Notes: generated from the letters alone by a model not told the origin. A stretch of DNA of 64,000 nucleotides from Coleofasciculus sp937127375 (GCA_040218875.1 JAVJQP010000008.1), one strand, 5' to 3'; counted from the first letter of the stretch, positions 51,209 through 60,095 are shown. Translations and numbers: made by a program.

Positions 51209-53074
51209 CTAACTATCCTGTTGAATTGGTGGGACGCCGGAGCGATCGCGCAGCAAGGATGGTTTGGGTTTAATCACTAACAGCGTTATATCATCATAAA
51301 CCTTTTGTGTCCCAATATGACGCCGCACATCTTCAATCACGGCTTGGCGAATTTCCTGGGCTGACTGTCGCCAGTTGTCACTGAGAATCTGACACAGACG
51401 TTCAATCCCATACTGTACGCCTTGGGGATTTTCGGCTTCGGGAATTCCATCGGTGTAGAGAACCACCACATCGCCAGGATTTAACTGGATTTCCGCATCG
51501 GCGACAAAATCGGCAATATCGGCGACTAGACCAATGGGAAAGCCTAAATCGATGGTATCAATCCGCTCAATTCTACCACCAGAACGCACGACAATCATTT
51601 CTTCATGTTGTCCACTCAAGCGCAGTTTATCTTGGTGATAGTCCAGGAGGGAGAGAGTGAGATTTTTCTCAGATTTCATTCGCTGGATATTATGATAAAT
51701 CGTTCGATTGAGGACACTTAAAAATTGCTTTGAATCCGTTTTTGCTCCTTCCAACAACGTTCTCACCGCCGTTTGCACCATAATCATCAAAACTCCACTT
51801 TCTAACCCATGTCCCGTGACATCGCCAATACCAATAGTGACATGACCATTATTTTGCAGGACATCATAATAGTCGCCGCCAACTTCAGTGGCGGGTTCCA
51901 TAAAGCCAGCGATGTCTAATTCAGCAATCTGGTTCAGTTCCTCCTGTTTAGGTAACATCATCTGTTGCAGACGACGAGTTACCTCAACTTCAGCACTCAG
52001 GCGCAGATTTTCGGCTTTCAAACGACTATTGAGCAGGGTAATTTCCTGATTCGCTTGAGCCAATTGAGCCGTGCGTTTCTCCACTCTCGTTTCTAATTCT
52101 TCATTGGCATGTTGGAGGGCATCTTGACTCTGACGCAATGCGATAGTCGCTCGTTGAACCGCTTTTTGCAGTCGCACTGGCTCACTGACTAAGATATAAA
52201 CTAACACCCCAGCTAATAGTGCTGATAATCCGCCCCCTATCCACAACCATTTGGAAATAGGTGCCGTTGATGCCCATCCATTATCAGGAATTGCCGCTAA
52301 TTGCCATGATCCGTTCGGTAACGTTACCTCGAAACGGACAGGATTTTGTTGGAAAATACTAGCATCGCCGAAAAATAAGTCTCCCGTTTCACCCAACCCA
52401 TCTTTGCCACGAATCGCATATTGGATTTGGCTGGATGGATTGAGTAATTCGGCGTCTTTAAATAATGTGTTCCGGTCAAATCCAATACCCACTAGACCCC
52501 AATAGCGACCACTTTGGGGAGGTTGGTCGGGGGGCGTGATAAATATCGGGGTACGACTAATAAATCCCCAATTTTTTTTAGGTTCTAACTGCAACGGACC
52601 AGCAAAAACGGTTTGGCGGCTTTGAATGGCTCTCTCAATGGCGTCTCGTTCTTCCGGAATAGTCATCGGATTAAAGCCAATCGCGTCTTCATTTCCGGCT
52701 AAGGGATAGAGATGACTAACGATGTTATCTTTATACAGGGCTAAGAATTCAATCCCTTGTTGATCTTCGACGAGGACCCTAGAGAGACGCTCAAATTCGC
52801 TTTGGGTAATGTCTGGGTTAATCGTGGACACATACGCCAATAAACCTCGTGTGAGAAAAAGTCGCTGATTGAGGGCGGCTTCTAAGCGGGCTCTCGCTGC
52901 ACTCAGTTGATTGAGAACATCCGAACGTTGTTGTTCTGAAAACCGTTGGTATTCAGCGCGTTCAAAACCCCTAACTACAGTTAGCAGAATAACTACCGTT
53001 AAGAAGGCGGCAAAATAAGGAAAAACGCGATTATTTAGGGCAGAACGGATTAAAAACCATGGGTTGTTTTTCAT
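51209..53074 (-). CDS. CHASE-domain SpoIIE-type PP2C phosphatase
   Basis: The 621-residue protein has TM1 at about 18-36, an extracytoplasmic CHASE-type sensor domain (about 70-250, ending WQLAAIPDNGW), TM2 at about 275-297 and a coiled coil (about 303-370). The SpoIIE/RsbU-type phosphatase spans about 372-602. Metal-binding acidic residues are visible: GGDYYD (about 399-404), GDVTGHG (about 417-423), YTDGIPEAEN (about 541) and YDDITLLV (about 593-600). The phosphatase half is about 80% identical to the one in the next upstream gene, so the two arose by duplication. Predicted to dephosphorylate the STAS partner in response to an external ligand. Confidence 0.93.
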   Translation of the reverse strand: MKNNPWFLIRSALNNRVFPYFAAFLTVVILLTVVRGFERAEYQRFSEQQRSDVLNQLSAARARLEAALNQRLFLTRGLLAYVSTINPDITQSEFERLSRVLVEDQQGIEFLALYKDNIVSHLYPLAGNEDAIGFNPMTIPEERDAIERAIQSRQTVFAGPLQLEPKKNWGFISRTPIFITPPDQPPQSGRYWGLVGIGFDRNTLFKDAELLNPSSQIQYAIRGKDGLGETGDLFFGDASIFQQNPVRFEVTLPNGSWQLAAIPDNGWASTAPISKWLWIGGGLSALLAGVLVYILVSEPVRLQKAVQRATIALRQSQDALQHANEELETRVEKRTAQLAQANQEITLLNSRLKAENLRLSAEVEVTRRLQQMMLPKQEELNQIAELDIAGFMEPATEVGGDYYDVLQNNGHVTIGIGDVTGHGLESGVLMIMVQTAVRTLLEGAKTDSKQFLSVLNRTIYHNIQRMKSEKNLTLSLLDYHQDKLRLSGQHEEMIVVRSGGRIERIDTIDLGFPIGLVADIADFVADAEIQLNPGDVVVLYTDGIPEAENPQGVQYGIERLCQILSDNWRQSAQEIRQAVIEDVRRHIGTQKVYDDITLLVIKPKPSLLRDRSGVPPIQQDS

Positions 53075-53173
53075 TGGTTAGGGAACAGGGAACAGGGAAC
53101 GGGAAACAGGGAACAGCCAATAGGCAACACCTCGACTTCGCTCGGTGTGTCATAGGCAATAGGCAATAGGCAA
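53075..53173. repeat. Intergenic heptamer-type repeats between the two phosphatase genes
   Basis: The 99-base gap is wholly repetitive: 'agggaacagggaacagg' (about 53083-53116), 'acacctcgacttcgctcggtgt' (about 53127-53148) and 'aataggcaataggcaatagg' (about 53150-53170). The upstream heptamer unit is the one seen at 49249. No promoter visible, which favours transcription from upstream of the first gene. Confidence 0.7.
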
Positions 53174-55684
53174 TTAAATGTTAAAATTTTTTCTTTGTTT
53201 AATCACGAGTAAGGTGATATCATCGTAAATTTGTTGTTCTTGAATATGCTGGCGTAGATCATCAATAACGGCTTGCCGAATTTCAGCAGCAGATTGTTGC
53301 CAATTCTGACTGAGAATCTGACACAAGCGTTCGATGCCATATTGTATCCCTTTGGCATTTTCTGCCTCGGGAATCCCATCGGTGTAGAGGAAAACAGTAT
53401 CTCCCGGATTTAACTGGACTTGAATATGTGCCACGAAATCAGCGATATCAGCATCTAAACCAATGGGAAACCCTAGATCAATGGTATCAATTCGCTCAAT
53501 ATGACCTCCAGCACGCACGACAATGATCTCTTCATGTTGTCCGCTCAAATTGAGGATGCCTTTTTGATAGTCCAACAAAGCCAAGGTAAGGTTTTTGTCG
53601 GAGTTCATCCGCTGGATGTTTTGATAAATGGTGCGATTGAGGATATCTAAAAATTGCTTGGGGTCAGTTTGGTTACTTTCTAAGAGGGTGCGGACAGCGG
53701 TTTGTACCATTAAGCTTAATACGCCGCTTTCTAAACCATGTCCCGTCACATCACCAATACTAATTTGGACGCGATCGCGATACGGTAAGATATCATAATA
53801 ATCTCCACCCACTTCCGTCGCCGGTTCCATAAATCCAGAAATCTCTAAGTCAGTAATTTGATTCAATTCTGCCTCTTTTGGAAGCAGCATCTGTTGCAAG
53901 CGACGAGTGACCTCAAGTTCAGCGCTCAATCGCAGATTTTCTGCCCTGAGACGTTCATTGAGCGTGGTAATTTCCTGATTTGCCCGAAACAAATCGGCTT
54001 GGGCTTTTTTGCGTTCAGAGATGTCACGAAATGTACCCGTATAAAAGCAATCTTGACCCGATTTAGTCTCCACAACCGTTGCTTCTAGAGGAAAACGAGA
54101 CCCATCAACGCGACAGCCAACAATCTCATGTCTGCCCACTTTTAATAACCGTTCCATTCCTGTATACGTCTCATCGGCGGCGGGGGTTGACCAATCCAAT
54201 AGCTGATGAATATCCATGCTGATGAATTCATTGATAGAATACCCAAATATCTCTTTTGCACTCGGATTAGCCGTGACAATTTTGAGTTGAGGTTTGGTGA
54301 AGGTAATAATCGCATCCATTGCCGTTTTCACAATGGCATCGGTGCGCGTTAACGCATCTTCTAACGCATCCATCACCTGGTTATAACGCTGGGCAATTTG
54401 ACCGACTTGGGTAAACGGTTCAACAGGCACTCGTAAGCTTAAATCTTGGGTCTGGGCTTGGGCTTCCATTACCTGAAACAGGTCATAAATTTCAGTTTTG
54501 GCGCGATGTTCGGACACATTTAAACCAATCTGTTCCGCCTCAATACTCACCCGCATTGGGAAAAAACGATTGGTGATGAATAATAGGAGATAGGTTATGC
54601 TAAATGCCCAAATCCCACAACTAAGAATTCCGATTCCCTGTACACCAAGCTGTAGCACTGGACTCAACCCCGTATTCACTAATTCCGGTTGACCAAACAA
54701 GGCGACAGCTAATGTTCCCCAAATTCCTCCACCCAGATGCACAGGTATAGCATCTACCGCATCATCAATCCGCCACCGTTCTAACCAACTCGACATCAAG
54801 GTGGCAATAATCCCCCCAACCGCCCCAATAATCACGGATGCGGGAGAGGTGACAACATGGCAACAGGCGGTAATCGAGACTAATCCAGCCAAGGAACCAT
54901 TGATGAGGGATTCAACTTCCGGAAGTTGACACCGATACCAGCTAACCATTCCGGCTGCCATCATTCCGGCAATACCTGCTAGCACGGTATGCACAATAAT
55001 ACTAGGGACTTGCTCATTTAAACTCAATGTGCTGCCCCCATTGAATCCCAACCAGCCAATCCACAATAGCATTGCACCTAAAACCGAAAGGGGTAAATTA
55101 GACCCGTGGATTTTTCGCGGCGGTAGATGATCCGGAAATCGCCCGGTGCGTGATCCGATAATCATCAGACTGGCGAGGGATACCCATCCCCCCAAACTAT
55201 GAACCACTGTGGAACCCGCAAAATCTACAAAGCCTAATTGTTCTAGCCACCCCACGGATACATCTAAATCAATCCCGTTCCACGCCCAATGTCCAAACAG
55301 GGGATAAATCAAACCAGAAACCAAACCCGCTAAGATTAGATAAGCCCGAAACTTCATCCGTTCCGCCACCGCCCCAGAGACAATCGTAGTGGCGGTGCTA
55401 CAAAACATGGCTTGGAACAAAAAGAATGCCGCCAATCGGGGTGTGGTTTCAACGTGAACGAAGAAATGAGTTGAGCCAATCCACCCTAGCACTGAGGTAC
55501 CAAACATAAAAGCATATCCGAACGCCCAAAATAAGGCGATAGATATGCCCAAGTCAGCTAAGTTTTTAATGGCAACATTGATACTATTTTTCGATCGCGT
55601 CAGCCCTGACTCTAGGCACATAAACCCGGGTTGCATCAGGAATACCAAGCCAGAACAGACGAGGAGCCACAGAATATCAATCAC
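53174..55684 (-). CDS. Ammonium transporter-PAS-SpoIIE phosphatase fusion
   Basis: The 836-residue protein starts at GTG 55682-55684. Residues 1-375 are a complete Amt channel of about 11 helices. Its pore residues are present: Phe-gate F94 and F214 (GFNGGS), D154, twin histidines H162 (STVVHSLGG) and H316 (IPVHLGGG). A linker (about 400-445, QVGQIAQRYNQVMDALE) leads into a PAS domain (446-560, ending FRDISERKK). A short coiled coil precedes a PP2C-SpoIIE phosphatase (590-830) with GGDYYD, GDVTGHG, YTDGIPEAEN and YDDITLLV. So an ammonium channel or sensor directly controls a Ser/Thr phosphatase. Amt-kinase and Amt-cyclase fusions are known; this pairing I do not recall as characterised. First gene of the cascade running down to the STAS protein. 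Confidence 0.95.
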   Translation of the reverse strand: MIDILWLLVCSGLVFLMQPGFMCLESGLTRSKNSINVAIKNLADLGISIALFWAFGYAFMFGTSVLGWIGSTHFFVHVETTPRLAAFFLFQAMFCSTATTIVSGAVAERMKFRAYLILAGLVSGLIYPLFGHWAWNGIDLDVSVGWLEQLGFVDFAGSTVVHSLGGWVSLASLMIIGSRTGRFPDHLPPRKIHGSNLPLSVLGAMLLWIGWLGFNGGSTLSLNEQVPSIIVHTVLAGIAGMMAAGMVSWYRCQLPEVESLINGSLAGLVSITACCHVVTSPASVIIGAVGGIIATLMSSWLERWRIDDAVDAIPVHLGGGIWGTLAVALFGQPELVNTGLSPVLQLGVQGIGILSCGIWAFSITYLLLFITNRFFPMRVSIEAEQIGLNVSEHRAKTEIYDLFQVMEAQAQTQDLSLRVPVEPFTQVGQIAQRYNQVMDALEDALTRTDAIVKTAMDAIITFTKPQLKIVTANPSAKEIFGYSINEFISMDIHQLLDWSTPAADETYTGMERLLKVGRHEIVGCRVDGSRFPLEATVVETKSGQDCFYTGTFRDISERKKAQADLFRANQEITTLNERLRAENLRLSAELEVTRRLQQMLLPKEAELNQITDLEISGFMEPATEVGGDYYDILPYRDRVQISIGDVTGHGLESGVLSLMVQTAVRTLLESNQTDPKQFLDILNRTIYQNIQRMNSDKNLTLALLDYQKGILNLSGQHEEIIVVRAGGHIERIDTIDLGFPIGLDADIADFVAHIQVQLNPGDTVFLYTDGIPEAENAKGIQYGIERLCQILSQNWQQSAAEIRQAVIDDLRQHIQEQQIYDDITLLVIKQRKNFNI

Positions 55685-55962
55685 TTATATCTGCCCCTTG
55701 TTTTTGGCATACAAATATATATCATCCTTACAGATATGCCAGGTCTAATTCCAGAACATTCAATTCCTCCCTACCATTCCCCTTGTTGCTGAACTATCCC
55801 CCCTAGGGCATATTTGCTAATCTATTTGTTATCAATGGTTGTGGCTATCTGTATGGTTGGGGATAAGGTGAATAGGGCTTACGGCTGATTGGACAGCGAT
55901 CGCGTACTGTGATCAGTTAGGCTAAACTCAGAACCCATTCCATACCCCAGGATTCAGAAACA

Positions 55963-56040
55963 ATGACAGCTACAACCACCCAATCCATCACTTTGTCAGA
56001 GTTTCTCCAGCTTCCAGAAATCAGGTATTTAGTTGGTTAA
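55963..56040 (+). pseudogene. Uma2-family nuclease gene, N-terminal scrap
   Basis: ATG 55963 reads MTATTTQSITLSEFLQLPEIRYLVG and stops. The first 19 residues are the standard opening of Uma2 (DUF820) proteins. Everything after LPE is missing. Probable remnant of a deleted Uma2 gene. The remaining stretch between the Amt fusion and this point (55685-55962) should hold the promoter of the phosphatase operon, but shows nothing else that I can name. Confidence 0.6.
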
Positions 56041-56201
56041 AAATGAACTGAGGTAACCTCGAATTATACAGATAGGTCAACAACAATGAGCCGAACCCCT
56101 TTTTTGACGATGATAAAGTCAATAAAGATGAACTCTTTATCGAAGTTCCCCCGGATCAAACACCTCCCTATCAGGAACGAATTCCCTCTGGATATGACCC
56201 C

Positions 56202-56444
56202 ATGGGAGAAATCCATCTCAGGGGTCGAGCCTTTAGAAGTCTCTCTGGGGGAACAATCTCTTGGTGGATACTGATTTCTGGTTGGTTCATCTTTGGAGGA
56301 CCAGCTTTATTAATACTGATTAATGCGATTATCTTGCAATCCTTCGCGCTTGTCATCCCATTAGGCTTGGCTGCTATTCCTCTATTAATTCTCTGGAGAG
56401 GTACGGCTGCAAAATTATCTACGACCAAGCGTAGAAGGAGATAA
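56202..56444 (+). CDS. Small two-helix membrane protein, possibly N-terminally truncated
   Basis: The 80-residue protein starts at ATG 56202 (MGEIHLRGRAFRSLSGGT). Two hydrophobic helices (about 20-40 and 43-65) and a basic tail (KLSTTKRRRR). The same frame is open about 37 codons further upstream (EPNPFFDDDKVNKDELFIEVPPDQTPPYQ... is protein-like) but has no start codon there. A real start may have been lost or lies in altered sequence. No family recognised. Confidence 0.4.
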   Translation: MGEIHLRGRAFRSLSGGTISWWILISGWFIFGGPALLILINAIILQSFALVIPLGLAAIPLLILWRGTAAKLSTTKRRRR

Positions 56445-56513
56445 TTAGACTGGCGTCCTCTAAGTCGGATTATGATATATTAATTAGACTTCTGTAGGAC
56501 AGGATGTATAGCC

Positions 56514-57167
56514 ATGTCACGAGTCAAGCTTGTATATCCGAAAATCCCAGATAGTAGAAACTGTCCTCTAGAGCGATGTATCGCCTTTGAGAAATATGAT
56601 GGTACTAATCTCCATTGGGTTTGGGAGGTTGAGCTTGGCTGGTATGCTTTCGGCACACGTCGAGACAGATTTGATTTGGATGATATGGGTATTGCTGAAT
56701 TTAATGCTGATCATCCTGGCTTGGAGGAAGCACCTGAGATTTTCCAGAACGATTTTGCCAATTCTCTGGATAGCCTATTTCGAGATAACCCTCAATATTT
56801 CTGTCCGGAAATTACAGTATTTACAGAATTTTTAGGATCTAGCTCTTTTGCTGGAATGCATAAAATAGAGGAGGCTAAACAACTTATACTTTTTGATGTC
56901 CAGACTGATAAAGGAATCATTCATCCTGAGCAACTTATCCGTGACTTCAGTGAATTAAACATCCCAAAAGTTGTTTATCGCGGCAAGATCACTGGCAAGT
57001 TTATCGATGATGTCCGTCAAGGAAAGTATAGTGTTGCTGAGGGTGTTGTATGTAAGGGAGGTAATCGTAGCTCTAATCAGGTGTGGATGGTGAAGATTAA
57101 AACATACGCTTACATGCAAAAGCTACAACAGGCGTTTAAAGATAATTGGGAGAATTACTGGGAGTAA
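56514..57167 (+). CDS. RNA ligase family protein
   Basis: The 217-residue protein belongs to the covalent nucleotidyltransferase superfamily. Motif I is FEKYDGTNLHW with the AMP-accepting Lys at about 28. Motif III/IIIa lies in QLILFDVQ, motif IV in AEGVVCKGG and motif V in VWMVKIKTYAYMQKL. It is short for a ligase and lacks a C-terminal domain, like the T4 Rnl2-type or DRAM-type core enzymes. Predicted to adenylate and seal RNA nicks. No kinase/phosphatase partner is adjacent, so the repair context is unknown. Confidence 0.8.
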   Translation: MSRVKLVYPKIPDSRNCPLERCIAFEKYDGTNLHWVWEVELGWYAFGTRRDRFDLDDMGIAEFNADHPGLEEAPEIFQNDFANSLDSLFRDNPQYFCPEITVFTEFLGSSSFAGMHKIEEAKQLILFDVQTDKGIIHPEQLIRDFSELNIPKVVYRGKITGKFIDDVRQGKYSVAEGVVCKGGNRSSNQVWMVKIKTYAYMQKLQQAFKDNWENYWE

Positions 57168-57296
57168 TCAGCAAAGCTTACGATACTCTAGTGGTATATA
57201 TCAACGCCGTTGCGTTTCTCCGTATTCCTCGTTATCAAATTGACAGTTTAATCACAGCTTTATTTACTCGTATTAATCTACTCTTGAAAAGACAAT

Positions 57297-58532
57297 ATGC
57301 TTACCCAAATACGCCGTCTGTTGAATCAGTTTTTTAGACGATCAAGGACAATCAACGATGAACCCCTCAATAAGGTAAGTTTGATTGTCATTATCCTGAT
57401 TGATATTTTTATCTTAATCAATGTTTTTACTGGACTGAATGATATTAGCCAATGGTATATTAGCCCTACACAGGCTTATCCCTGTTATGCTGAGTGGAAA
57501 AACTACCAATCAAAAACTACTCAAGATAAAGCTTATGAGGTTATTAAATCTTCATTGCTATATGCAAGAAGCCATCAATCTAATTTTCAGCAAACCTATC
57601 AACAAGCGGCGGTAGGACATTTAGGTACTGTTTCTCAAACCTGCCTAGATTATGGTAGTTACAAAGATCAACTCAATAATCCAGAAAATCAGCAGATTAT
57701 AACACCTATTGATCAGAAACAAGCAGAAATCAATGAACTTGAACAAACAAATCGCCGTATTCGTGAGCAATATGATTCAACTTTATTGGAAAAAATAGCA
57801 GGTCAGCCTCGTGAGCAATCTATTAATCTAGTCGAGGCGGAGAAAGCCAAACAGCAACTCGAACAAAATAACCGCAATATTGCTAGGCTTAAACAGGAAA
57901 TTGCTGAACTGAAAAATCAACTGACGGCGAAACCTGAAAGTTTAGCTTTTATCAACTTGCTTAAGGATGATGGGACATTTCAGTCAGTTGAAAATGCCTA
58001 CCAGCAAGCATCCTTTTGGTCTCCCAGCATCCACTTCAGCTTTCAAGCGCTTTTCCTGTTACCGTTAATTTTCCTTTCTTTATCAGTTTACAATTTTGCT
58101 CAACGAAAAGGATATGGACTTATTACCCTAATTAGCTGGCATTTGTCAGTAGTATTTTTTATACCATTAATTTTTAAGATATTTGAGTTTCTGCAATTTG
58201 GTGCAATCGTTCAATTTCTCGTTGATATCATTAGCACCCTTTTAGGCGGACTCGTTTTTCTGGTCAGTTATGCTTATATCTTACTGATTCCTCTGATTGG
58301 GTTTGGCATTATCAAATTCTTCCAAAAAATTGTCTTTAATCCCAAAGTACAAGCAGCGACGCGAGTTCAAAAATCACGCTGTATCCGGTGTGCCAAGAAA
58401 ATTCCGACCCATGATGCCTACTGTCCGCACTGTGGTTTTTCTCAATATTATGAATGTCATAATTGTCACAGTATGACTTACAAATATTTACCGTATTGTA
58501 AACAATGTGGACAGTCTCAAGATTCCAGTTAA
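57297..58532 (+). CDS. Membrane protein with coiled coil and double zinc ribbon
   Basis: The 411-residue protein has an N-terminal membrane helix (about 25-45, VSLIVIILIDIFILINVFTG), an extracytoplasmic helical region with a coiled coil (about 140-215, KQAEINELEQTNRRIREQ...), three to four further helices (about 240-355), and a cytoplasmic C-terminal zinc ribbon pair: CIRCAKK...YCPHCG and CHNCHS...YCKQCG. The C-x2-C pairs fit two zinc sites. I recognise no named family; zinc-ribbon tails of this sort often mediate protein or nucleic-acid contact. 129 bases downstream of the RNA ligase gene. Confidence 0.65.
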   Translation: MLTQIRRLLNQFFRRSRTINDEPLNKVSLIVIILIDIFILINVFTGLNDISQWYISPTQAYPCYAEWKNYQSKTTQDKAYEVIKSSLLYARSHQSNFQQTYQQAAVGHLGTVSQTCLDYGSYKDQLNNPENQQIITPIDQKQAEINELEQTNRRIREQYDSTLLEKIAGQPREQSINLVEAEKAKQQLEQNNRNIARLKQEIAELKNQLTAKPESLAFINLLKDDGTFQSVENAYQQASFWSPSIHFSFQALFLLPLIFLSLSVYNFAQRKGYGLITLISWHLSVVFFIPLIFKIFEFLQFGAIVQFLVDIISTLLGGLVFLVSYAYILLIPLIGFGIIKFFQKIVFNPKVQAATRVQKSRCIRCAKKIPTHDAYCPHCGFSQYYECHNCHSMTYKYLPYCKQCGQSQDSS

Positions 58533-59059
58533 TAGTAGATTCGTTGTTACGCTGTCTGCACGATAAGCACTCGCGATCGCGTACAATTCAGGTAAACATA
58601 ACTCGTATTTGGCTGGTTATCCGAGTAAGCTGTTATGCATTGAAATTGGGTATGAGTAGCGAGCAAGATGTTCAATGTAGCGAGCAAGATGCTCAATGTA
58701 GCGAGCAAGATGCAAAGCCTGCGGCATGGCTTCGCTTAACGCACTACGGCAAGGATTTCGCCATGATTAAAATTAAGGTTTAAATGCCGAACGGCTTAAG
58801 CATTTGGGTATCACCGAAACCCTTGATCTACCGTAGGGTGGGCATTGCCCACCAGCCTCATCTGAGCGTGCCATTTAAACTAAGTTAATATACCAGACAC
58901 AAGCAAGTGCGATCGCGTCTCAGATGCTGGAACTTGCCCAATGGTACTGTAGCACGAACTTGCAGCGTTTCCCCTTCATAGAGGTTGATTGACAAAGGAG
59001 ACACAATAAAGTTATGATCTGATGATAACTGTCTAGACGGAATAGAAAGACAGGATATT
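58533..59059. repeat. Repeat-rich gap before the toxin-antitoxin cluster
   Basis: At 58640-58795 an inverted copy of the DUF4058-associated repeat is expanded: 'gtagcgagcaagatg' three times, then an insert 'gcaaagcctgcggcatggc' with 'ttcgcttaacgc' (GCGA-type palindrome), ending 'taaatgccgaacggctt'. At about 58889-58940 lies the first copy of the repeat bracketing the toxin genes. No gene supported. Confidence 0.75.
58889..58940 (+). repeat. Left copy of ~50-base repeat around the TA cluster
   Basis: 'atataccagacacaagcaag', then a HIP1-type 'tgcgatcgcgtctca' and 'atgctgga', match 60673-60725 with only a few substitutions. The two direct copies bracket about 1.75 kb with three TA modules. Confidence 0.75.
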
Positions 59060-59416
59060 TTGAGCCAAGAAGATAGGGACTACGGACTTGAAACGTTACT
59101 TGACTTAGATGGGGAAATCTTCCCCATGGAAAACGGCTATTGGACGAAATTTGAAGCTCGGAAGGTGGCTCCAAATGAGCATATACCCCATGGCATCAAA
59201 TATAGTTTAACTTTACATAACAGTAGAAATGAAAGAATTATCGGATACGATAATGCACATGGAATAAAACGTAAAGGGAATAAATACACGGCTAATCGAA
59301 CTGTCTGGGATCACAAACACAAACGAAATATTGTCGAAGCTTATGAGTTGGAAAGCGCAGGTCAGCTACTAGAAGATTTTTGGACTGATGTGAATCGCAT
59401 TATTATGCCAAAATAA
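59060..59416 (+). CDS. TumE-like (DUF6516) toxin
   Basis: The 118-residue protein starts at TTG (MSQEDRDYGLETLLDLDGEIFPMENGYWTKFEA). The features YWTKFEARKV, PHGIKYSLTLHNS, GYDNAHG and VWDHKHKRN are those of DUF6516/TumE proteins, toxins proposed to act on RNA, partners of TumA antitoxins. His and Asp in YDNAHG and WDHKH could form the active site. Followed 12 bases later by the HTH antitoxin gene. Confidence 0.78.
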   Translation: MSQEDRDYGLETLLDLDGEIFPMENGYWTKFEARKVAPNEHIPHGIKYSLTLHNSRNERIIGYDNAHGIKRKGNKYTANRTVWDHKHKRNIVEAYELESAGQLLEDFWTDVNRIIMPK

Positions 59417-59428
59417 GAGGTAATTTTC

Positions 59429-59827
59429 ATGGAAAATAAGGTTATGAAAATAGGGATTATCTCTAGAGAAGATTATATCAAAAGAACTATAGCGATTGCC
59501 AAAGGAGAATATAAACCACAAAAAGATGAACCGAAAGTGTGGTTTGAATCGATGAAGTCGCTAGCCCAAGTCTTGAGTAATGAAAATCAAGACTTGCTGA
59601 GAATAATCATTAACCACGAGCCACGTTCTCTTTCAGAGCTTGAAGAGCTAACCCATCGGAAGAAGTCTAACCTGTCTAGAACCCTAAAAACTTTAGAAAG
59701 ATATGGAATAGTTGAGCTAGTGAAAGATAAAGGCAAACTTATTCCCAAGGTTAAAGCTACAGATTTCCAAGTTGAGTTCAGCCTTGAGAATCACCTTTCT
59801 CATCTTGCTGATTCTGCCATGGTTTAG
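59429..59827 (+). CDS. TumA-like HTH antitoxin
   Basis: The 132-residue protein carries a winged-helix HTH at about 60-115: PRSLSELEELTHRKKSNLSRTLKTLERYGIVELVKDKGKLIPKVKATDF. The N terminus (IGIISREDYIKRTIAIAKGEYKP) is the part expected to contact the toxin. It has the HVO_A0114/TumA organisation. Directly downstream of the DUF6516 toxin, with AGAGGT about 10 bases before its ATG. It probably represses the pair's promoter. Its 3' end is 38 bases from the next ATG. Confidence 0.78.
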   Translation: MENKVMKIGIISREDYIKRTIAIAKGEYKPQKDEPKVWFESMKSLAQVLSNENQDLLRIIINHEPRSLSELEELTHRKKSNLSRTLKTLERYGIVELVKDKGKLIPKVKATDFQVEFSLENHLSHLADSAMV

Positions 59828-59864
59828 TTCACTCATCGTCGTAGGTTATCTACAGTTAAAAAAA

Positions 59865-60095
59865 ATGACTGAATTACTTCAGCGCGTTATTGCACAGCTT
59901 GAGAAATTGCCAGAAGAAGAACAAGATGCGATCGCTACTCGTCTTTTAGCCGAATTAGAAGATGAACGAGCATGGAAAATTCGTTTTGAATCCACGACCA
60001 ACGAACAATGGGATAAGCTAGCCCAAATGGTTCGTCAGGAAATTGCGGCTGGCGGTATCACTCCACTTGATCAGGTTTTCCCGCCTAAGACATGA
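59865..60095 (+). CDS. Antitoxin-like small protein
   Basis: The 76-residue protein starts at MTELLQRVIAQLEKLPEEEQDAIATRLLAELEDERAWK. A frame starting 31 codons earlier overlaps the TumA-like gene and has only hydrophobic shadow sequence. This LPEEEQ-x-A-I-A-x-x-LL-x-ELEDE layout is common in antitoxins of type II systems that pair with RelE or PIN toxins. No toxin of its own follows directly; BrnT is next after 53 bases. Could be a solitary antitoxin. Confidence 0.65.
   Translation: MTELLQRVIAQLEKLPEEEQDAIATRLLAELEDERAWKIRFESTTNEQWDKLAQMVRQEIAAGGITPLDQVFPPKT

Noticed and set aside
57146..57337. 63-codon ORF between RNA ligase and zinc-ribbon gene
   Set aside because: Overlaps both neighbours and shows no protein-like features.
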